A stretch of DNA of 64,000 nt from Paenibacillus chitinolyticus NBRC 15660 (GCF_000739915.1 NZ_BBJT01000011.1:62001-126000), one strand, 5' to 3'. Positions 16,886 to 25,237 are shown, counted from the first letter of the stretch. Numbers and translations are program-made. The notes: generated by a model not told the origin, from the letters alone.

Positions 16886-17989
16886 GTGAATGTCATTATA
16901 GACAGTCCTGACCGCCGCATGGCGGAAATTGCAGAAAAGGTCGAGAACGGAGAACGTCTTTCGCGGGAGGACGGCCTGTTTTTGTACCAATCGGACGATT
17001 TGTTGACCATTGGTCAATTAGCCAATAAGGTCAACCTGCGCAAGAACGGCAAAAACGTGTATTTCGTACAAAACATGAGTTTGTATTTTACAAACGTATG
17101 CGAAGAACACTGCGCGTTTTGCCATTTCCGCAGAGATGAAGGCGAAGCGGGCTCCTACACGCTGACGCCATCTGAGATGCTGACGTATATCTCCGAAAAT
17201 TTCCACCCGGATATTCGCGAGTTCCACATCAGCCAGGGTCACAATCCTCATGTGCCGTTCCAATATTACGTGGACGCCCTGCGCACCCTGAAACAGCATT
17301 ATCCGCAAGTATCGATCAAAGCCCATACGGCGGCTGAAATCGACTTCTTCGCGCGGATCAGCGGGCTCAGCTACAAAGAGGTGCTCCGCACCCTGATGGA
17401 TGTAGGTCTCGATACGCTGCCCGGCGGCGGAGCCGAAATTTTGACCGAACGCTACCGCAAGAAGATGAGAGTCGAGAAAGCCGACACGAACCAGTGGCTG
17501 GATGTCCATCGTTCGGCTCACGAGCTCGGCATGAAGACTCATGCGACGATGCTTTACGGCTCGATCGAGACGCTTGAAGAGCGTATCGAGCACATGGCCC
17601 TGCTGCGCGACCTGCAGGATGAAACCGACGGATTCCTCGTGTTCATCCCGAATTCGATCCAGCCGGCCAGCGCGAGCGCGGGTATCCGCCGCCGCGTGCC
17701 TGCCGTCGACGAGCTCAAAACGATTGCGATCAGCCGTTTGATGCTCGACAATTTCCCGCATATTAAAGCCTATTTTATCAACATGGGCATCAAAGTGACT
17801 CAGCTTGCGTTCCAATTCGGCGCATCTGACGCTCACGGAACCATTGTGAAGGAACGCATTTCCCACGCCGCGGGCGCTCAATCGCCGGACGGAGTCACGA
17901 AAGAAGATCTGGTCTGGCTGATTAAAGGAGCTGGACGAGTTCCGGTTGAACGGGATACCTTCTACAATGTGGTTCAAACCTATAACTAA
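16886..17989 (+). CDS. mqnE: Aminodeoxyfutalosine synthase MqnE (radical SAM)
   Basis: A 367-residue radical SAM protein with the cluster motif C72-x3-C76-x2-C79 in TNVCEEHCAFCHFRR. MqnE joins the enolpyruvyl chorismate derivative (3-enolpyruvylbenzoate) to SAM-derived adenosine, giving aminofutalosine, early in the futalosine route to menaquinone. Segments such as DTLPGGGAEILTER and HATMLYGSIET fit MqnE better than MqnC, but the two are related. GTG start behind GGGGAGGG. No other mqn gene is in the window. Directly upstream of a quinone-reducing NDH-2-like gene. Confidence 0.88.
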   Translation: MNVIIDSPDRRMAEIAEKVENGERLSREDGLFLYQSDDLLTIGQLANKVNLRKNGKNVYFVQNMSLYFTNVCEEHCAFCHFRRDEGEAGSYTLTPSEMLTYISENFHPDIREFHISQGHNPHVPFQYYVDALRTLKQHYPQVSIKAHTAAEIDFFARISGLSYKEVLRTLMDVGLDTLPGGGAEILTERYRKKMRVEKADTNQWLDVHRSAHELGMKTHATMLYGSIETLEERIEHMALLRDLQDETDGFLVFIPNSIQPASASAGIRRRVPAVDELKTIAISRLMLDNFPHIKAYFINMGIKVTQLAFQFGASDAHGTIVKERISHAAGAQSPDGVTKEDLVWLIKGAGRVPVERDTFYNVVQTYN

Positions 17990-18068
17990 TTGGGGTAAGA
18001 ACCTTTAGAAGCCTTTGACAGAAGATGATGCAACGAACAAAAGCCATGGCAGAAGGGATTCATGTAAC

Positions 18069-19133
18069 ATGAACAAGTTTGTTATTCTGGGAGGCGGTTA
18101 TGGCGGCATTACCATAGCCACGGAGCTTCTGGAAAAAGAAATACCCGACAACTGGACGGTCACGATGGTCGACCGTTCGCCTTTTCAAGGGCTGAAGACG
18201 GAATACTACGCGCTGGCTGCCGGTACGGCCGCCGAGACGGAACTTCGCGTTGCCTATCCGAACGATCCCAGATTATCGCTTAAATACGGAGAGGTTACGG
18301 AAGTAAACCTGGAAACGAAACAAGTGATCTTTGCCGACAAAGAACCGCTCGATTACGATTACCTCGTGATCGGCCTCGGCTGTGTGGACAATTTCCACGG
18401 CATTCCGGGCGCGCAGGAATTTTCCAACGGCATTCAGACCTTCTCGCAAACCCGCATCACGTATCAGCGTGTCAATGACGTCGTTCCTTACGGTCAGGTT
18501 ACCATCGTCGGCGGCGGCCTGAGCGGGGTGGAAATGGCGGCAGAGCTTCGCGAAAGCCGGCAGGATATCAATATCCGCATCCTGGACCGCGGCGCAAGCA
18601 TTCTGTCCTCCTTCCCTACCAAGGCGAAAGAATTCGTACGCGACTGGATGCTCGACCACGACATCGAAATGCGTTCCCACGTCTCTCTGAAAAGACTGGA
18701 AGGCGGCGATCTCTATAACGAAGAAGAGATCATCCGCACGGACGCCACGATCTGGACGGCCGGCATCAAGCCGAGTCCGATCGTCGAACAGCTCGCGGTG
18801 GACAAAGATCCTTCCGGACGCGTTCTGCTGAACGAGTACCATCAGATCCCGTCCCACCCGAACGTGTTCGTCGTCGGCGATTGCGCCAGCCTGCCGTTCT
18901 CTCCGAGCGCCCAGGCGGCCGAATCGCAGGGCAAACAGATCGTCGAGGTTATGCAGGCTCTCTGGAAGAACGAAACGCCTAAGCTAGGCCAGATCAAGCT
19001 CAAAGGAGTTCTCGGCTCTCTCGGCAAGAAGACTGGCTTCGGCCTGATGGGCAAGAAAACCGTTATGACAGGCATGGTTCCGCGTGTCCTGAAAAACGGA
19101 GTCCTGTGGATGTCCAAACACCACTGGGGCTAG
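18069..19133 (+). CDS. yutJ: NADH dehydrogenase-like flavoprotein (YutJ-like)
   Basis: A 354-residue NAD(P)H:quinone oxidoreductase-like protein: FAD motif ILGGGYGGI, NAD(P) motif IVGGGLSGVEMAAEL at about 143-157, and FAD contact VFVVGDCASL. It is the second NDH-2-type protein of the window and resembles YutJ of Bacillus, which also lies beside yuzB and yutI. The ATG at 18069 is chosen over 18015, as the extra residues lack similarity to the FAD-fold start and GAAGGGA lies upstream of 18069. About 80 nt behind mqnE, likely cotranscribed. Confidence 0.88.
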   Translation: MNKFVILGGGYGGITIATELLEKEIPDNWTVTMVDRSPFQGLKTEYYALAAGTAAETELRVAYPNDPRLSLKYGEVTEVNLETKQVIFADKEPLDYDYLVIGLGCVDNFHGIPGAQEFSNGIQTFSQTRITYQRVNDVVPYGQVTIVGGGLSGVEMAAELRESRQDINIRILDRGASILSSFPTKAKEFVRDWMLDHDIEMRSHVSLKRLEGGDLYNEEEIIRTDATIWTAGIKPSPIVEQLAVDKDPSGRVLLNEYHQIPSHPNVFVVGDCASLPFSPSAQAAESQGKQIVEVMQALWKNETPKLGQIKLKGVLGSLGKKTGFGLMGKKTVMTGMVPRVLKNGVLWMSKHHWG

Positions 19134-19140
19134 AAAAGCA

Positions 19141-19186
19141 AAAAAAAGCTCGGTTTGCAGCTATTGCGCAGACCGGGCTTTTTGCT
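19141..19186. terminator. Bidirectional terminator yutJ/yuzB
   Basis: An AAAAAGCTCGGT / ACCGGGCTTTTT stem between converging genes, with A-run and T-run on either side. Confidence 0.8.
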
Positions 19187-19188
19187 AT

Positions 19189-19443
19189 TCAGTCGCCGAA
19201 CATGTCGTAGATCTCTTCGACTTCCTTTATTTTTTTGGAAATTTCGTCAAACAGCTTGTCGGCTGTCTCGGCCGCTACGATTTCACCGTTAACCATGGCG
19301 AAAGGAAAAAGGTAACATTCCCCGCAGTTTCCCAGACATCCGTATTCGATGACATCGTAATCCGGATTGTCCTCCAGCTTCTTCATGACGGCGTCCGTAC
19401 CGTGATGCATATTGCTCGCGCAAAACTCAATGATAGGTCTCAT
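19189..19443 (-). CDS. yuzB: YuzB family protein (DUF1450)
   Basis: An 84-residue protein with a thioredoxin-like pattern: FCASNMHHG near the N-terminus, and VIEYGCLGNCGECYLFPFAMVNGE, whose cysteines (CLGNCGEC) suggest an Fe-S or metal site. Matches the YuzB/DUF1450 family, whose function is unknown. Its conserved neighbourhood with NifU-like and NDH-2 genes hints at redox or Fe-S work. The C-terminal helix is acidic. Confidence 0.9.
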   Translation of the reverse strand: MRPIIEFCASNMHHGTDAVMKKLEDNPDYDVIEYGCLGNCGECYLFPFAMVNGEIVAAETADKLFDEISKKIKEVEEIYDMFGD

Positions 19444-19538
19444 GTTTGATCTCCACCTGTTTCACAAACTATCTGTATTGTAACACATCCGGGGAGATTT
19501 GAGCATAGTGCATAGGATCGCGGATAGACGGCACGCCG

Positions 19539-19784
19539 TTATCTGCCCCTGGTGTACTCCGGTCTGACGTATAGGCTCCGCATAATGTCGGTGATCGAGT
19601 CTTGAACGTCGAACGCATCGGCCACCACACCGCTTCCGCTGCAGCGCGCGCAGGCCGTTTTCCCGCTTCCCCCGCAGGACGTGCAGATTCCCCGGTCTCC
19701 CAGGCTTCCTTCACCGGAACAGCTTTGACATTCCGTTTCCCCATCTCCATAACAGTGGAAGCAATCGTTATTCTCGTTCATCAT
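19539..19784 (-). CDS. YuiA-like DnaJ-type zinc-finger protein
   Basis: An 81-residue protein with four CxxCxGxG-like repeats (CFHCYGDG, CQSCSGEG, CTSCGGSG, CARCSGSG), the pattern of the DnaJ cysteine-rich zinc domain, but with no J domain. The C-terminal 30 residues are unrelated. Similar small proteins (YuiA type) occur in Bacillus in the same neighbourhood. It likely binds two zinc ions and may bind proteins; function unknown. GGAGAGGAC precedes tandem ATGs at 19784 and 19781. Confidence 0.75.
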   Translation of the reverse strand: MMNENNDCFHCYGDGETECQSCSGEGSLGDRGICTSCGGSGKTACARCSGSGVVADAFDVQDSITDIMRSLYVRPEYTRGR

Positions 19785-19958
19785 GACTCAGTCCTCTCCG
19801 TTTCAAATGTTATAACACAGTTCTCATTTTATATGATTTGTATTATATAACATACACCAAGGAATAAGAAGTGTTTTTTTGAAAAAAAATAAATGGCCGG
19901 CCCGAACGTCCGGCCGCCCCTTTCTATGCGGGGGATATTTTTTTTTCCCGAAATGTAC

Positions 19959-19964
19959 TATAAT
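19959..19964 (+). promoter_or_regulatory. yutI promoter -10 element
   Basis: TATAAT 25 nt before the yutI start codon; no clear -35. Just upstream, GGCCGG-N9-CCGGCC (19894-19914) forms a hairpin of unknown role. Confidence 0.45.
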
Positions 19965-19988
19965 AAAATAAGAAAGGAGTCGATTGAA

Positions 19989-20237
19989 ATGACTGAAAAT
20001 ACCCAAAGTGCAACCATGTATGATGAAGTACTTGAGGTTCTAGATAAGCTTCGCCCGTTCCTGCAGCGTGATGGCGGTGACGTGGAACTGGTGGACGTGG
20101 AAGACGGTATCGTAAAACTGAAGCTGATGGGTGCATGCGGAAGCTGCCCGAGCTCCACGATTACGCTGAAAGCCGGTATCGAGCGTGCGCTTGTCGAAGA
20201 AGTAGAAGGCGTTGTCGAGGTTGTTCAAGTATTCTAA
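19989..20237 (+). CDS. yutI: NifU-like Fe-S scaffold protein (YutI/Nfu)
   Basis: An 82-residue protein, almost entirely an Nfu C-terminal domain: [20 protein letters not shown] and the cluster-binding CxxC in [18 protein letters not shown]. Nfu proteins carry [4Fe-4S] clusters to target enzymes. The ATG at 19989 follows GAAAGGAGTCGATTGAA. Stand-alone gene with its own terminator; erpA is 4 kb away. Confidence 0.95.
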   Translation: MTENTQSATMYDEVLEVLDKLRPFLQRDGGDVELVDVEDGIVKLKLMGACGSCPSSTITLKAGIERALVEEVEGVVEVVQVF

Positions 20238-20271
20238 TAAAAAAAACCGGCCCTAAGGGCCGGTTTTTTTT
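20238..20271. terminator. Bidirectional terminator after yutI
   Basis: AAAAAACCGGCCCT-A-AGGGCCGGTTTTTT, a near-perfect palindrome between convergent genes. Confidence 0.92.
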
Positions 20272-20292
20272 ATGGGCGCGAAGCGGCGCTGC

Positions 20293-21081
20293 TTACTTGC
20301 CCCGCTTCAGCATCGGCAGCGTCTGGATCGGATCGAGGCCGCCGTTCACTTCCATGATGTTCCCCGTCAGGAAATCCGACTTCGGGTCGCACAGGAAAGA
20401 CAGCACCCGGGCGACATCCTCGCCCGTGCCGGGTCTGCCCCGCGGCGTTTCGTCGTCGGTGCAGTTCTCCACTTCCTCGATCCGCTTCTCCTTGTTGGCT
20501 CCGCGGATATCGCCCGGACAGATCATGTTCACGGTGATCCCGTGGGCCGCTTCTTCTTCGGCCAGTGTCTTCGTGAACGAAACCAGCCCCACCTTGGCGG
20601 CCGCATAGACGGCCCTGTGGGGCCAAGCACGCGCTTCGGCGGCATGGCCGAAGCCGAAGTGGATGATGCGGCCCCAGCGCTTGCGCCGCATGTGGGGCAG
20701 CAGCGCGTGATCCAGTTGGATCACGCCGAGCAGATTGCCGCGGATGAGATAATCAATCTCATCGCGCGTATAATCCGCGAACAGCCTCCGTTCGCGGATG
20801 AAAGGGCCGGCGTTGTTGACGAGCACATCGACGCCGCCCATCGTTTCCCCCACCGTCTCCGCGATGCGCTCGATATCCTCGCCGCGGGAGACGTCGCCTT
20901 GAATCGCGGCGGCGCGGACGCCCGTATTCTGGATGTGCCTGACTAAGTCGTGCGCTTCCTCTTCACTATGTACATAATTGATAACGATATCATACCCTTG
21001 GTTGGCCAGCGTTAACGCCGCCATTTTGCCGAGCCCTTTCGCGCTGCCCGTGATGAGAGCCGTTCTGCGTACCTCCGCCAT
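20293..21081 (-). CDS. Short-chain dehydrogenase/reductase-like protein with altered catalytic triad
   Basis: A 262-residue Rossmann-fold SDR: cofactor motif TGSAKGLG at about 11-18, VNNAG at about 88-92, Asn at 116, and Y159-A-A-A-K163. The usual catalytic serine 13 residues before the tyrosine is absent; the segment reads FGFGHAAEA, with H146 in that place. It may be a divergent oxidoreductase or have lost activity. Substrate unknown. Start ATG has GGGGAGGAG upstream, which lies inside the overlapping HEPN-like gene; the overlap is 92 nt on the same strand. Confidence 0.8.
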   Translation of the reverse strand: MAEVRRTALITGSAKGLGKMAALTLANQGYDIVINYVHSEEEAHDLVRHIQNTGVRAAAIQGDVSRGEDIERIAETVGETMGGVDVLVNNAGPFIRERRLFADYTRDEIDYLIRGNLLGVIQLDHALLPHMRRKRWGRIIHFGFGHAAEARAWPHRAVYAAAKVGLVSFTKTLAEEEAAHGITVNMICPGDIRGANKEKRIEEVENCTDDETPRGRPGTGEDVARVLSFLCDPKSDFLTGNIMEVNGGLDPIQTLPMLKRGK

Positions 21082-21820
21082 GATTCTCCTCCCCGTTTTC
21101 CCCTATGCTGCCCCTGGATATATACCGGAACACGAGATCCATCGTGATGCAAACCATCTCGTATCCGCGGTTCATCTGCGCCAGATTATCCGCGATATTC
21201 TCCACTTGGATACGGTCGCCCAAATAGGATTGGGACAGCATCAGATCATCCAGCATCTCTACATTCACGTAGTGAATTTCCATATTCCGCTGGTTGCGAA
21301 GAACCTGAAGCGGCTGTTTGGCTTCTGTTTTCAGTTCGTACAGTTTTTGCTGCAGGGCGGGATGAATCCCGCTCTCTCTCATTTTACGCAATACGGTAAA
21401 AAAGGAAAAGTGCGTTTTGAGGGTCTCCGTCTTGAGGTCGAATAAATCGTTTAAAAAATACCCCAGCTTATCCAGCACCGAAAAAAGACGGATAAGTGCG
21501 TTTTTATAAAAATAAACATACCGTCTGTAATCGTCCAGCTCCTCGGGCTGCATTTCATCGAGATAAGATTTCTTGACACGCTCGGCAAAACGACCGGCAC
21601 AGTATTTGCTTTCCTCCAGTTCATCCAATGCATCGAGAAACCCTTGCGACCATACATAGAGTCTATGCAGCTTTTTGGGGCTGTAGGACGGGGAAGAATG
21701 TCGGCTTTGCTGAAGGACGTTCAAATAACGCTTGATTGAAGTGAAAGCTTGTTCCAATCGCTCGTCGGAGCGCTCGCTGCGTTTCGTCTCGTTGAAAATC
21801 GTTCTTAGCATGGCTTTCAC
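20990..21820 (-). CDS. Cthe_2314-like HEPN domain protein
   Basis: A 276-residue helical protein. A segment at about 180-190 reads RNQRNMEIHYVN, resembling the R-x4-6-H signature of HEPN domains, and the overall sequence reminds me of the Cthe_2314 HEPN family of Firmicutes; this is family memory, not a search. HEPN proteins are often RNases or nucleotide-binding partners. The last 31 codons overlap the SDR gene in another frame and encode a Gly/Asn/Arg-rich tail. Start GTG at 21820 with AAGGA upstream; ATG at 21811 is also possible. Confidence 0.65.
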   Translation of the reverse strand: MKAMLRTIFNETKRSERSDERLEQAFTSIKRYLNVLQQSRHSSPSYSPKKLHRLYVWSQGFLDALDELEESKYCAGRFAERVKKSYLDEMQPEELDDYRRYVYFYKNALIRLFSVLDKLGYFLNDLFDLKTETLKTHFSFFTVLRKMRESGIHPALQQKLYELKTEAKQPLQVLRNQRNMEIHYVNVEMLDDLMLSQSYLGDRIQVENIADNLAQMNRGYEMVCITMDLVFRYISRGSIGENGEENHGGGTQNGSHHGQRERARQNGGVNAGQPRV

Positions 21821-22132
21821 TCATTTCCTTATTTTTTTCAGTATGAGCTCCGTCTCTGCGATCCATACATCCCAGGTCCGGCCGGGCGGGAGCTTCCCAT
21901 GAAGAGGCTGATCCTTCTGGAGCGTCTCTTTTCGATTACCCTAAATGAGCCTTTTTCGAAAAAGGAAATCGTCAGCGTTGGGCCCGGACGTCTCGGCTGA
22001 ACGAGTGATCCGCCCGATCCAGCCCTCTTGGAAAAGCGGGGCAAGGCCGCTATCCGTTCCCGTTAGCCGCTGCGCGGGGCATCATGGGGCATCTAGACTC
22101 CGCCCGGCATTCCGTCAAGTGACTATTCGCGG
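21821..22132. other. Intergenic region, no gene recognised
   Basis: About 310 nt between the ctaA terminator and the HEPN-like gene. Open frames here are short, lack ribosome sites and show no recognisable protein features. It probably holds the HEPN gene promoter, but no convincing -10/-35 pair was found. Confidence 0.4.
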
Positions 22133-22174
22133 CAAAAAGAAAAACGGCTGCCCTTCACATTCGTGAAAAGCAGC
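22133..22174 (-). terminator. Probable terminator of ctaA
   Basis: On the minus strand a GCTGC-TTTTCAC / GTGAA-GGCAGC hairpin is followed by GTTTTTCTTTTT, about 90 nt after the ctaA stop. Confidence 0.7.
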
Positions 22175-22265
22175 GCGTTTTCCTTCCTCTAATCGAATGC
22201 GGCGTGGAATCACCCGCAAGTCCTCGGGTCTAAGGGACTCCGGAGACAGCCAGGGCCGCAAAAAG

Positions 22266-23297
22266 TCATTCCGTCACGGCTTCCTTTCGGTTAACGGGAG
22301 CCTTCGCCGGCTGCGGACTTTCCTGTTTGTTACGCGGATGCTCGGCACCCAGCGGTACGCGGGCATTCAGCATCACGACGCACAGGTAGCTGATCCACCC
22401 GAACAAGGCGCAGATCAGAACCGCGTGGATCATGCCGGTGAACAAGAATGCGGTATCGTGTCCCAAGGACCAGGTAACGGTAGCTCCGCTGAAAATTTGA
22501 GCGATCAGGAAGCCCAGCACCCAGCCCGCGCCTTTGTACACATTTTCAAGATGGCTGTATTTCTTGCGTGCAATTAGGAACAAAGCGAGTCCGAAGATGA
22601 ACATAATCACCGCCGCGATGCGGTGGAAAAATACGATTCCGGTGGCGCCCGTCAGTTCCGGAACGACCTGTCCGTTACAAAGCGGCCAGCCGATGCAGCC
22701 TCCCGAAGACTCCGTATGCCGGACAAAGGCGCCCACATAAACGACGATGTAGCAGTAGACGCCGACAAACCAGACGAAAGCGCGGAAACCGCGGCCGATC
22801 GGAGCGGCATTCTTCGGCAGGGCCGATTTGCGGCCGTCCGTCGTGCGGGCGACGGAAACCGTGTAATCTCCCCATTTCGTGAACGTCAGCCAGAGCAGCA
22901 GCGTCATGGCGAAAGCAAGCAGCGAAAGGCCGAAATGAAGCGCCATAACCGCGGAAGACTGGGAAAAGACAACGGCCAGAGCGCCCATAATCGCCTGCAG
23001 CACGGTGAAGAAGCCTGCACCCGCTACGAAATATTTCGCGTCCTTACGGCTGCCCGTTTTGAAAACAAGAATGAATGTGGCGAGCAGCAGCAGACTCACA
23101 AGGCCCGTCACCGCCCGGTGACTGTATTCGATAACTGACGAGATCGTATAGGCCGGGACGAACTTGCCGTTGCAGAGCGGCCATTCGTTACCGCAGCCCA
23201 AACCCGAATCGGTTTTGGTTACGAGCGCGCCCATAATCACGATCAGGAACATGCCGATCATGGTCAGAAAGGACAAACGCTTCGTTAATTTATACAT
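22266..23297 (-). CDS. ctaA: Haem A synthase CtaA
   Basis: A 343-residue COX15/CtaA-family protein with eight membrane helices. It oxidises haem O to haem A for aa3-type cytochrome oxidase. Visible are the paired loop cysteines C35/C42 (CGNEWPLC) and CIGWPLC in the second half, E57 and H60 (EYSHRA), and later haem-ligand histidines in FHRIAA and MIHAVLI. The C-terminal 30 residues are a hydrophilic tail. Start at 23297 suits the GTAGGTG ribosome site better than the ATG 9 nt upstream. Confidence 0.95.
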   Translation of the reverse strand: MYKLTKRLSFLTMIGMFLIVIMGALVTKTDSGLGCGNEWPLCNGKFVPAYTISSVIEYSHRAVTGLVSLLLLATFILVFKTGSRKDAKYFVAGAGFFTVLQAIMGALAVVFSQSSAVMALHFGLSLLAFAMTLLLWLTFTKWGDYTVSVARTTDGRKSALPKNAAPIGRGFRAFVWFVGVYCYIVVYVGAFVRHTESSGGCIGWPLCNGQVVPELTGATGIVFFHRIAAVIMFIFGLALFLIARKKYSHLENVYKGAGWVLGFLIAQIFSGATVTWSLGHDTAFLFTGMIHAVLICALFGWISYLCVVMLNARVPLGAEHPRNKQESPQPAKAPVNRKEAVTE

Positions 23298-23457
23298 ACC
23301 ATGCACCTACTTCTCTATAATCAATAAGGCTGTTTTTACAAGAGATTTGGCCGCCAGACAGCAGCAATGCCGCTTGTATTCATTATAGCTACTATTCGGG
23401 GCCAATTCCATTCGCAAATGTTACAAAGCCTTGAAAGAAGCGGCTGGCACGCGGCCC

Positions 23458-23480
23458 ATCATTAGGGAGTCCCTAATGAT
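23458..23480. promoter_or_regulatory. Perfect 23-bp palindrome
   Basis: ATCATTAGGGA-G-TCCCTAATGAT: 11-bp arms around a single base, in the 297-nt gap between ctaA and the thioredoxin-like gene. It has no T-run, so an operator for a dimeric regulator is likelier than a terminator. It is flanked by two copies of GCGGCTGGCA (near 23440 and 23496). Confidence 0.5.
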
Positions 23481-23520
23481 CGCAAATTATGCAGAAAGAC
23501 GCGGCTGGCAGCGATATACA

Positions 23521-23556
23521 AAAAAATAGCCGCCCCCGAAGGAACGGCTGTTTTTC
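23521..23556 (-). terminator. Terminator of the thioredoxin-like gene
   Basis: Minus strand: AGCCGTTCC-TTCG-GGGGGCGGCT followed by ATTTTTTTG. Confidence 0.75.
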
Positions 23557-23594
23557 GTTTACTTAAAAGAGAACGCGTCTTCCGGGTGCCTGTA

Positions 23595-23939
23595 TTACTT
23601 GGCCAGCGCGTTGCCCACTTCGATCGCACGGTCCAGGAACTGCTCAATCTCTTCACGCGTTTTGCGCAGCTTGCTGACAAAACGGATCAGCTCCTGCCCG
23701 CGGCTGAAAGCGATAAAGCTTGGAATGCCCAGAATGTTCAATTCCTCGCAGAGATCGGGTACCTCGTCCCGGTCCAGCTCGATGAACGAGATGCGTCCGG
23801 CATACGTTTTCTCCAGATCCGGCATAAAAGGCTCGATATAGTGGCAGTCTTTACACCAGGTTGTTTTAAAAACGGCAACGGTAACTTCGGATTTCTCTAC
23901 CGCCGCACGGAAATCTTGTTCGTTGTGGACTTTTTCCAT
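23595..23939 (-). CDS. Thioredoxin family protein
   Basis: A 114-residue thioredoxin-fold protein with active-site C29-K-D-C32 in TTWCKDCHYIEPF and the cis-proline segment LGIPSFIAFSRG. Without a signal peptide it is cytoplasmic. The KD pair in place of GP suggests a different redox potential from TrxA; partner unknown. The ATG at 23939 follows GAGGTGATCCCC; the 17 codons upstream have no such site. Transcribed toward ctaA with the palindrome and a terminator between. Confidence 0.9.
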   Translation of the reverse strand: MEKVHNEQDFRAAVEKSEVTVAVFKTTWCKDCHYIEPFMPDLEKTYAGRISFIELDRDEVPDLCEELNILGIPSFIAFSRGQELIRFVSKLRKTREEIEQFLDRAIEVGNALAK

Positions 23940-24071
23940 GGGGATCACCTCGAATAGAATCGTCCGGCCTTCATTCCCGACCGGCTTCATCGGAATCTGA
24001 TAAACTTGTTTATCTTATAGCATGCTCCTTCGGGCCTGTCAATAACAGCAAAAATACGGTACATTCGACCG

Positions 24072-24100
24072 TTTACAGACATTGTAAAAAGTGATATCAT
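24072..24100 (+). promoter_or_regulatory. Promoter of the SPFH gene
   Basis: TTTACA (24072-24077), 17 nt, TATCAT (24095-24100), 55 nt before the start. Confidence 0.5.
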
Positions 24101-24155
24101 ATAAATATCAAAACGATATTTTGAATTTCTGAGTTTCCAAAAGGAGATGAACACG

Positions 24156-24998
24156 ATGACCGAACGTCATGTATGGAAAATCAACGGATTTGTCGGCCTG
24201 CTTGCTATGGTCGTATTTATCGGAGCAGGTATTTACTCCCTGACCGCGGAGCTGATTATCCCCGCCGTACTGCTGTTTGTGCTGGCAGGCGTAGTGCTCA
24301 GCTCGTTTACCGTCGTACAGCCGAACCAGGGGATGGTCGTCAATTTCTTCGGCCGCTACAGCGGCACAGTCCGCGACAGCGGCTTCTGGGTAACGATCCC
24401 CTTCAGCGAGCGCAAAAAAATGTCGCTGCGTGTCCGCAACTTCAACAGCGCGCGGCTGAAGGTCAACGATGTGGACGGCAATCCCATTGAAATTGCGGCC
24501 GTCGTCGTTTTTCGCGTAGTCGATACGGCCAAAGCCAAGTTCGAAGTCGATAATTACCAGGCCTTCGTGGAAATTCAAAGCGAGACCGCCCTCCGTCATG
24601 TCGCCTCCAAATACCCGTACGACTCCTATGACGGAGAAGCCTACTCTCTGCGCGCCAACAGCGAAGAGGTTGCCAAGGAACTCACCCTCGAGCTGCAAAG
24701 CCGCCTCAGCGTAGCCGGCGTTGAAGTATTGGAGTCCAGGCTGACTCATCTGGCCTACTCCACCGAGATCGCAAGCGCCATGCTCCAGCGCCAGCAGGCC
24801 TCCGCCATCATATCCGCACGCGAGAAAATTGTGGAAGGCGCGGTCAGCATGGTGCAGATGGCAATCGCCCGCCTTCAGGCGGAAGGCGTCGTCGAGCTGG
24901 ATGAAGAGCGCAAAGCCGCGATGATCAACAACCTGCTCGTAGCGGTTGTCTCCGACAGGTCCGCCCAGCCTGTCATCAACTCCAGCTCCATTTACTAA
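24156..24998 (+). CDS. SPFH/Band 7 domain membrane protein
   Basis: A 280-residue protein. Two membrane segments at about 9-50, then an SPFH (prohibitin homology) domain at about 55-220 with VVQPNQGMVVNFFGRYSGT and the long helix carrying LQRQQASAIISAREKIVEGA. SPFH proteins form membrane-bound oligomers that organise microdomains or regulate proteases; this subtype is uncharacterised. The ATG at 24156 is chosen as AAGGAG lies 10 nt upstream; the ATG at 24147 overlaps it. The next gene, 8 nt on, is an Arc-like protein. Confidence 0.88.
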   Translation: MTERHVWKINGFVGLLAMVVFIGAGIYSLTAELIIPAVLLFVLAGVVLSSFTVVQPNQGMVVNFFGRYSGTVRDSGFWVTIPFSERKKMSLRVRNFNSARLKVNDVDGNPIEIAAVVVFRVVDTAKAKFEVDNYQAFVEIQSETALRHVASKYPYDSYDGEAYSLRANSEEVAKELTLELQSRLSVAGVEVLESRLTHLAYSTEIASAMLQRQQASAIISAREKIVEGAVSMVQMAIARLQAEGVVELDEERKAAMINNLLVAVVSDRSAQPVINSSSIY

Positions 24999-25006
24999 GC
25001 GGATGC

Positions 25007-25201
25007 ATGGCTGTTAAGAAGAACTTTCCGCTGCGGCTCGATCCGAAGCTCCATCAAGCTTTGGAGCGCTGGGCAGCCGACGAGTTCCGCAGCGTCAACG
25101 GGCACATCGAATTCCTGCTCCGGGAGGCGCTGGTGCGTGCAGGCAGAATGCCGGGTCACGCACCGCCGCCTCCGGACGGGGAATCGGAGAATGAGAACTG
25201 A
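25007..25201 (+). CDS. Arc-like ribbon-helix-helix protein
   Basis: A 64-residue protein: FPLRLDPKLHQALERWAADE then RSVNGHIEFLLREAL, the strand-helix-helix pattern of Arc/MetJ-type DNA-binding proteins, with a Pro/Glu-rich tail. It starts 8 nt after the SPFH stop codon, so the two form an operon. It may be an autoregulator of the SPFH gene. No toxin-like partner is adjacent, so a toxin-antitoxin role is not supported. Confidence 0.82.
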   Translation: MAVKKNFPLRLDPKLHQALERWAADEFRSVNGHIEFLLREALVRAGRMPGHAPPPPDGESENEN

Positions 25202-25237
25202 AGCGGGAAGCGACACAAGCCTCCCGTCCCGCAACAA

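Noticed and set aside
19894-19914. GGCCGG/CCGGCC hairpin with a T-run on the minus strand as a terminator
   Set aside because: No minus-strand gene reaches it, since the next one upstream ends at a bidirectional terminator at 20238-20293.
25007-25201. Arc-like protein as an antitoxin
   Set aside because: The adjacent genes are an SPFH protein and, convergently, a GNAT enzyme of ordinary type with its own terminator; nothing shows a toxin pair.
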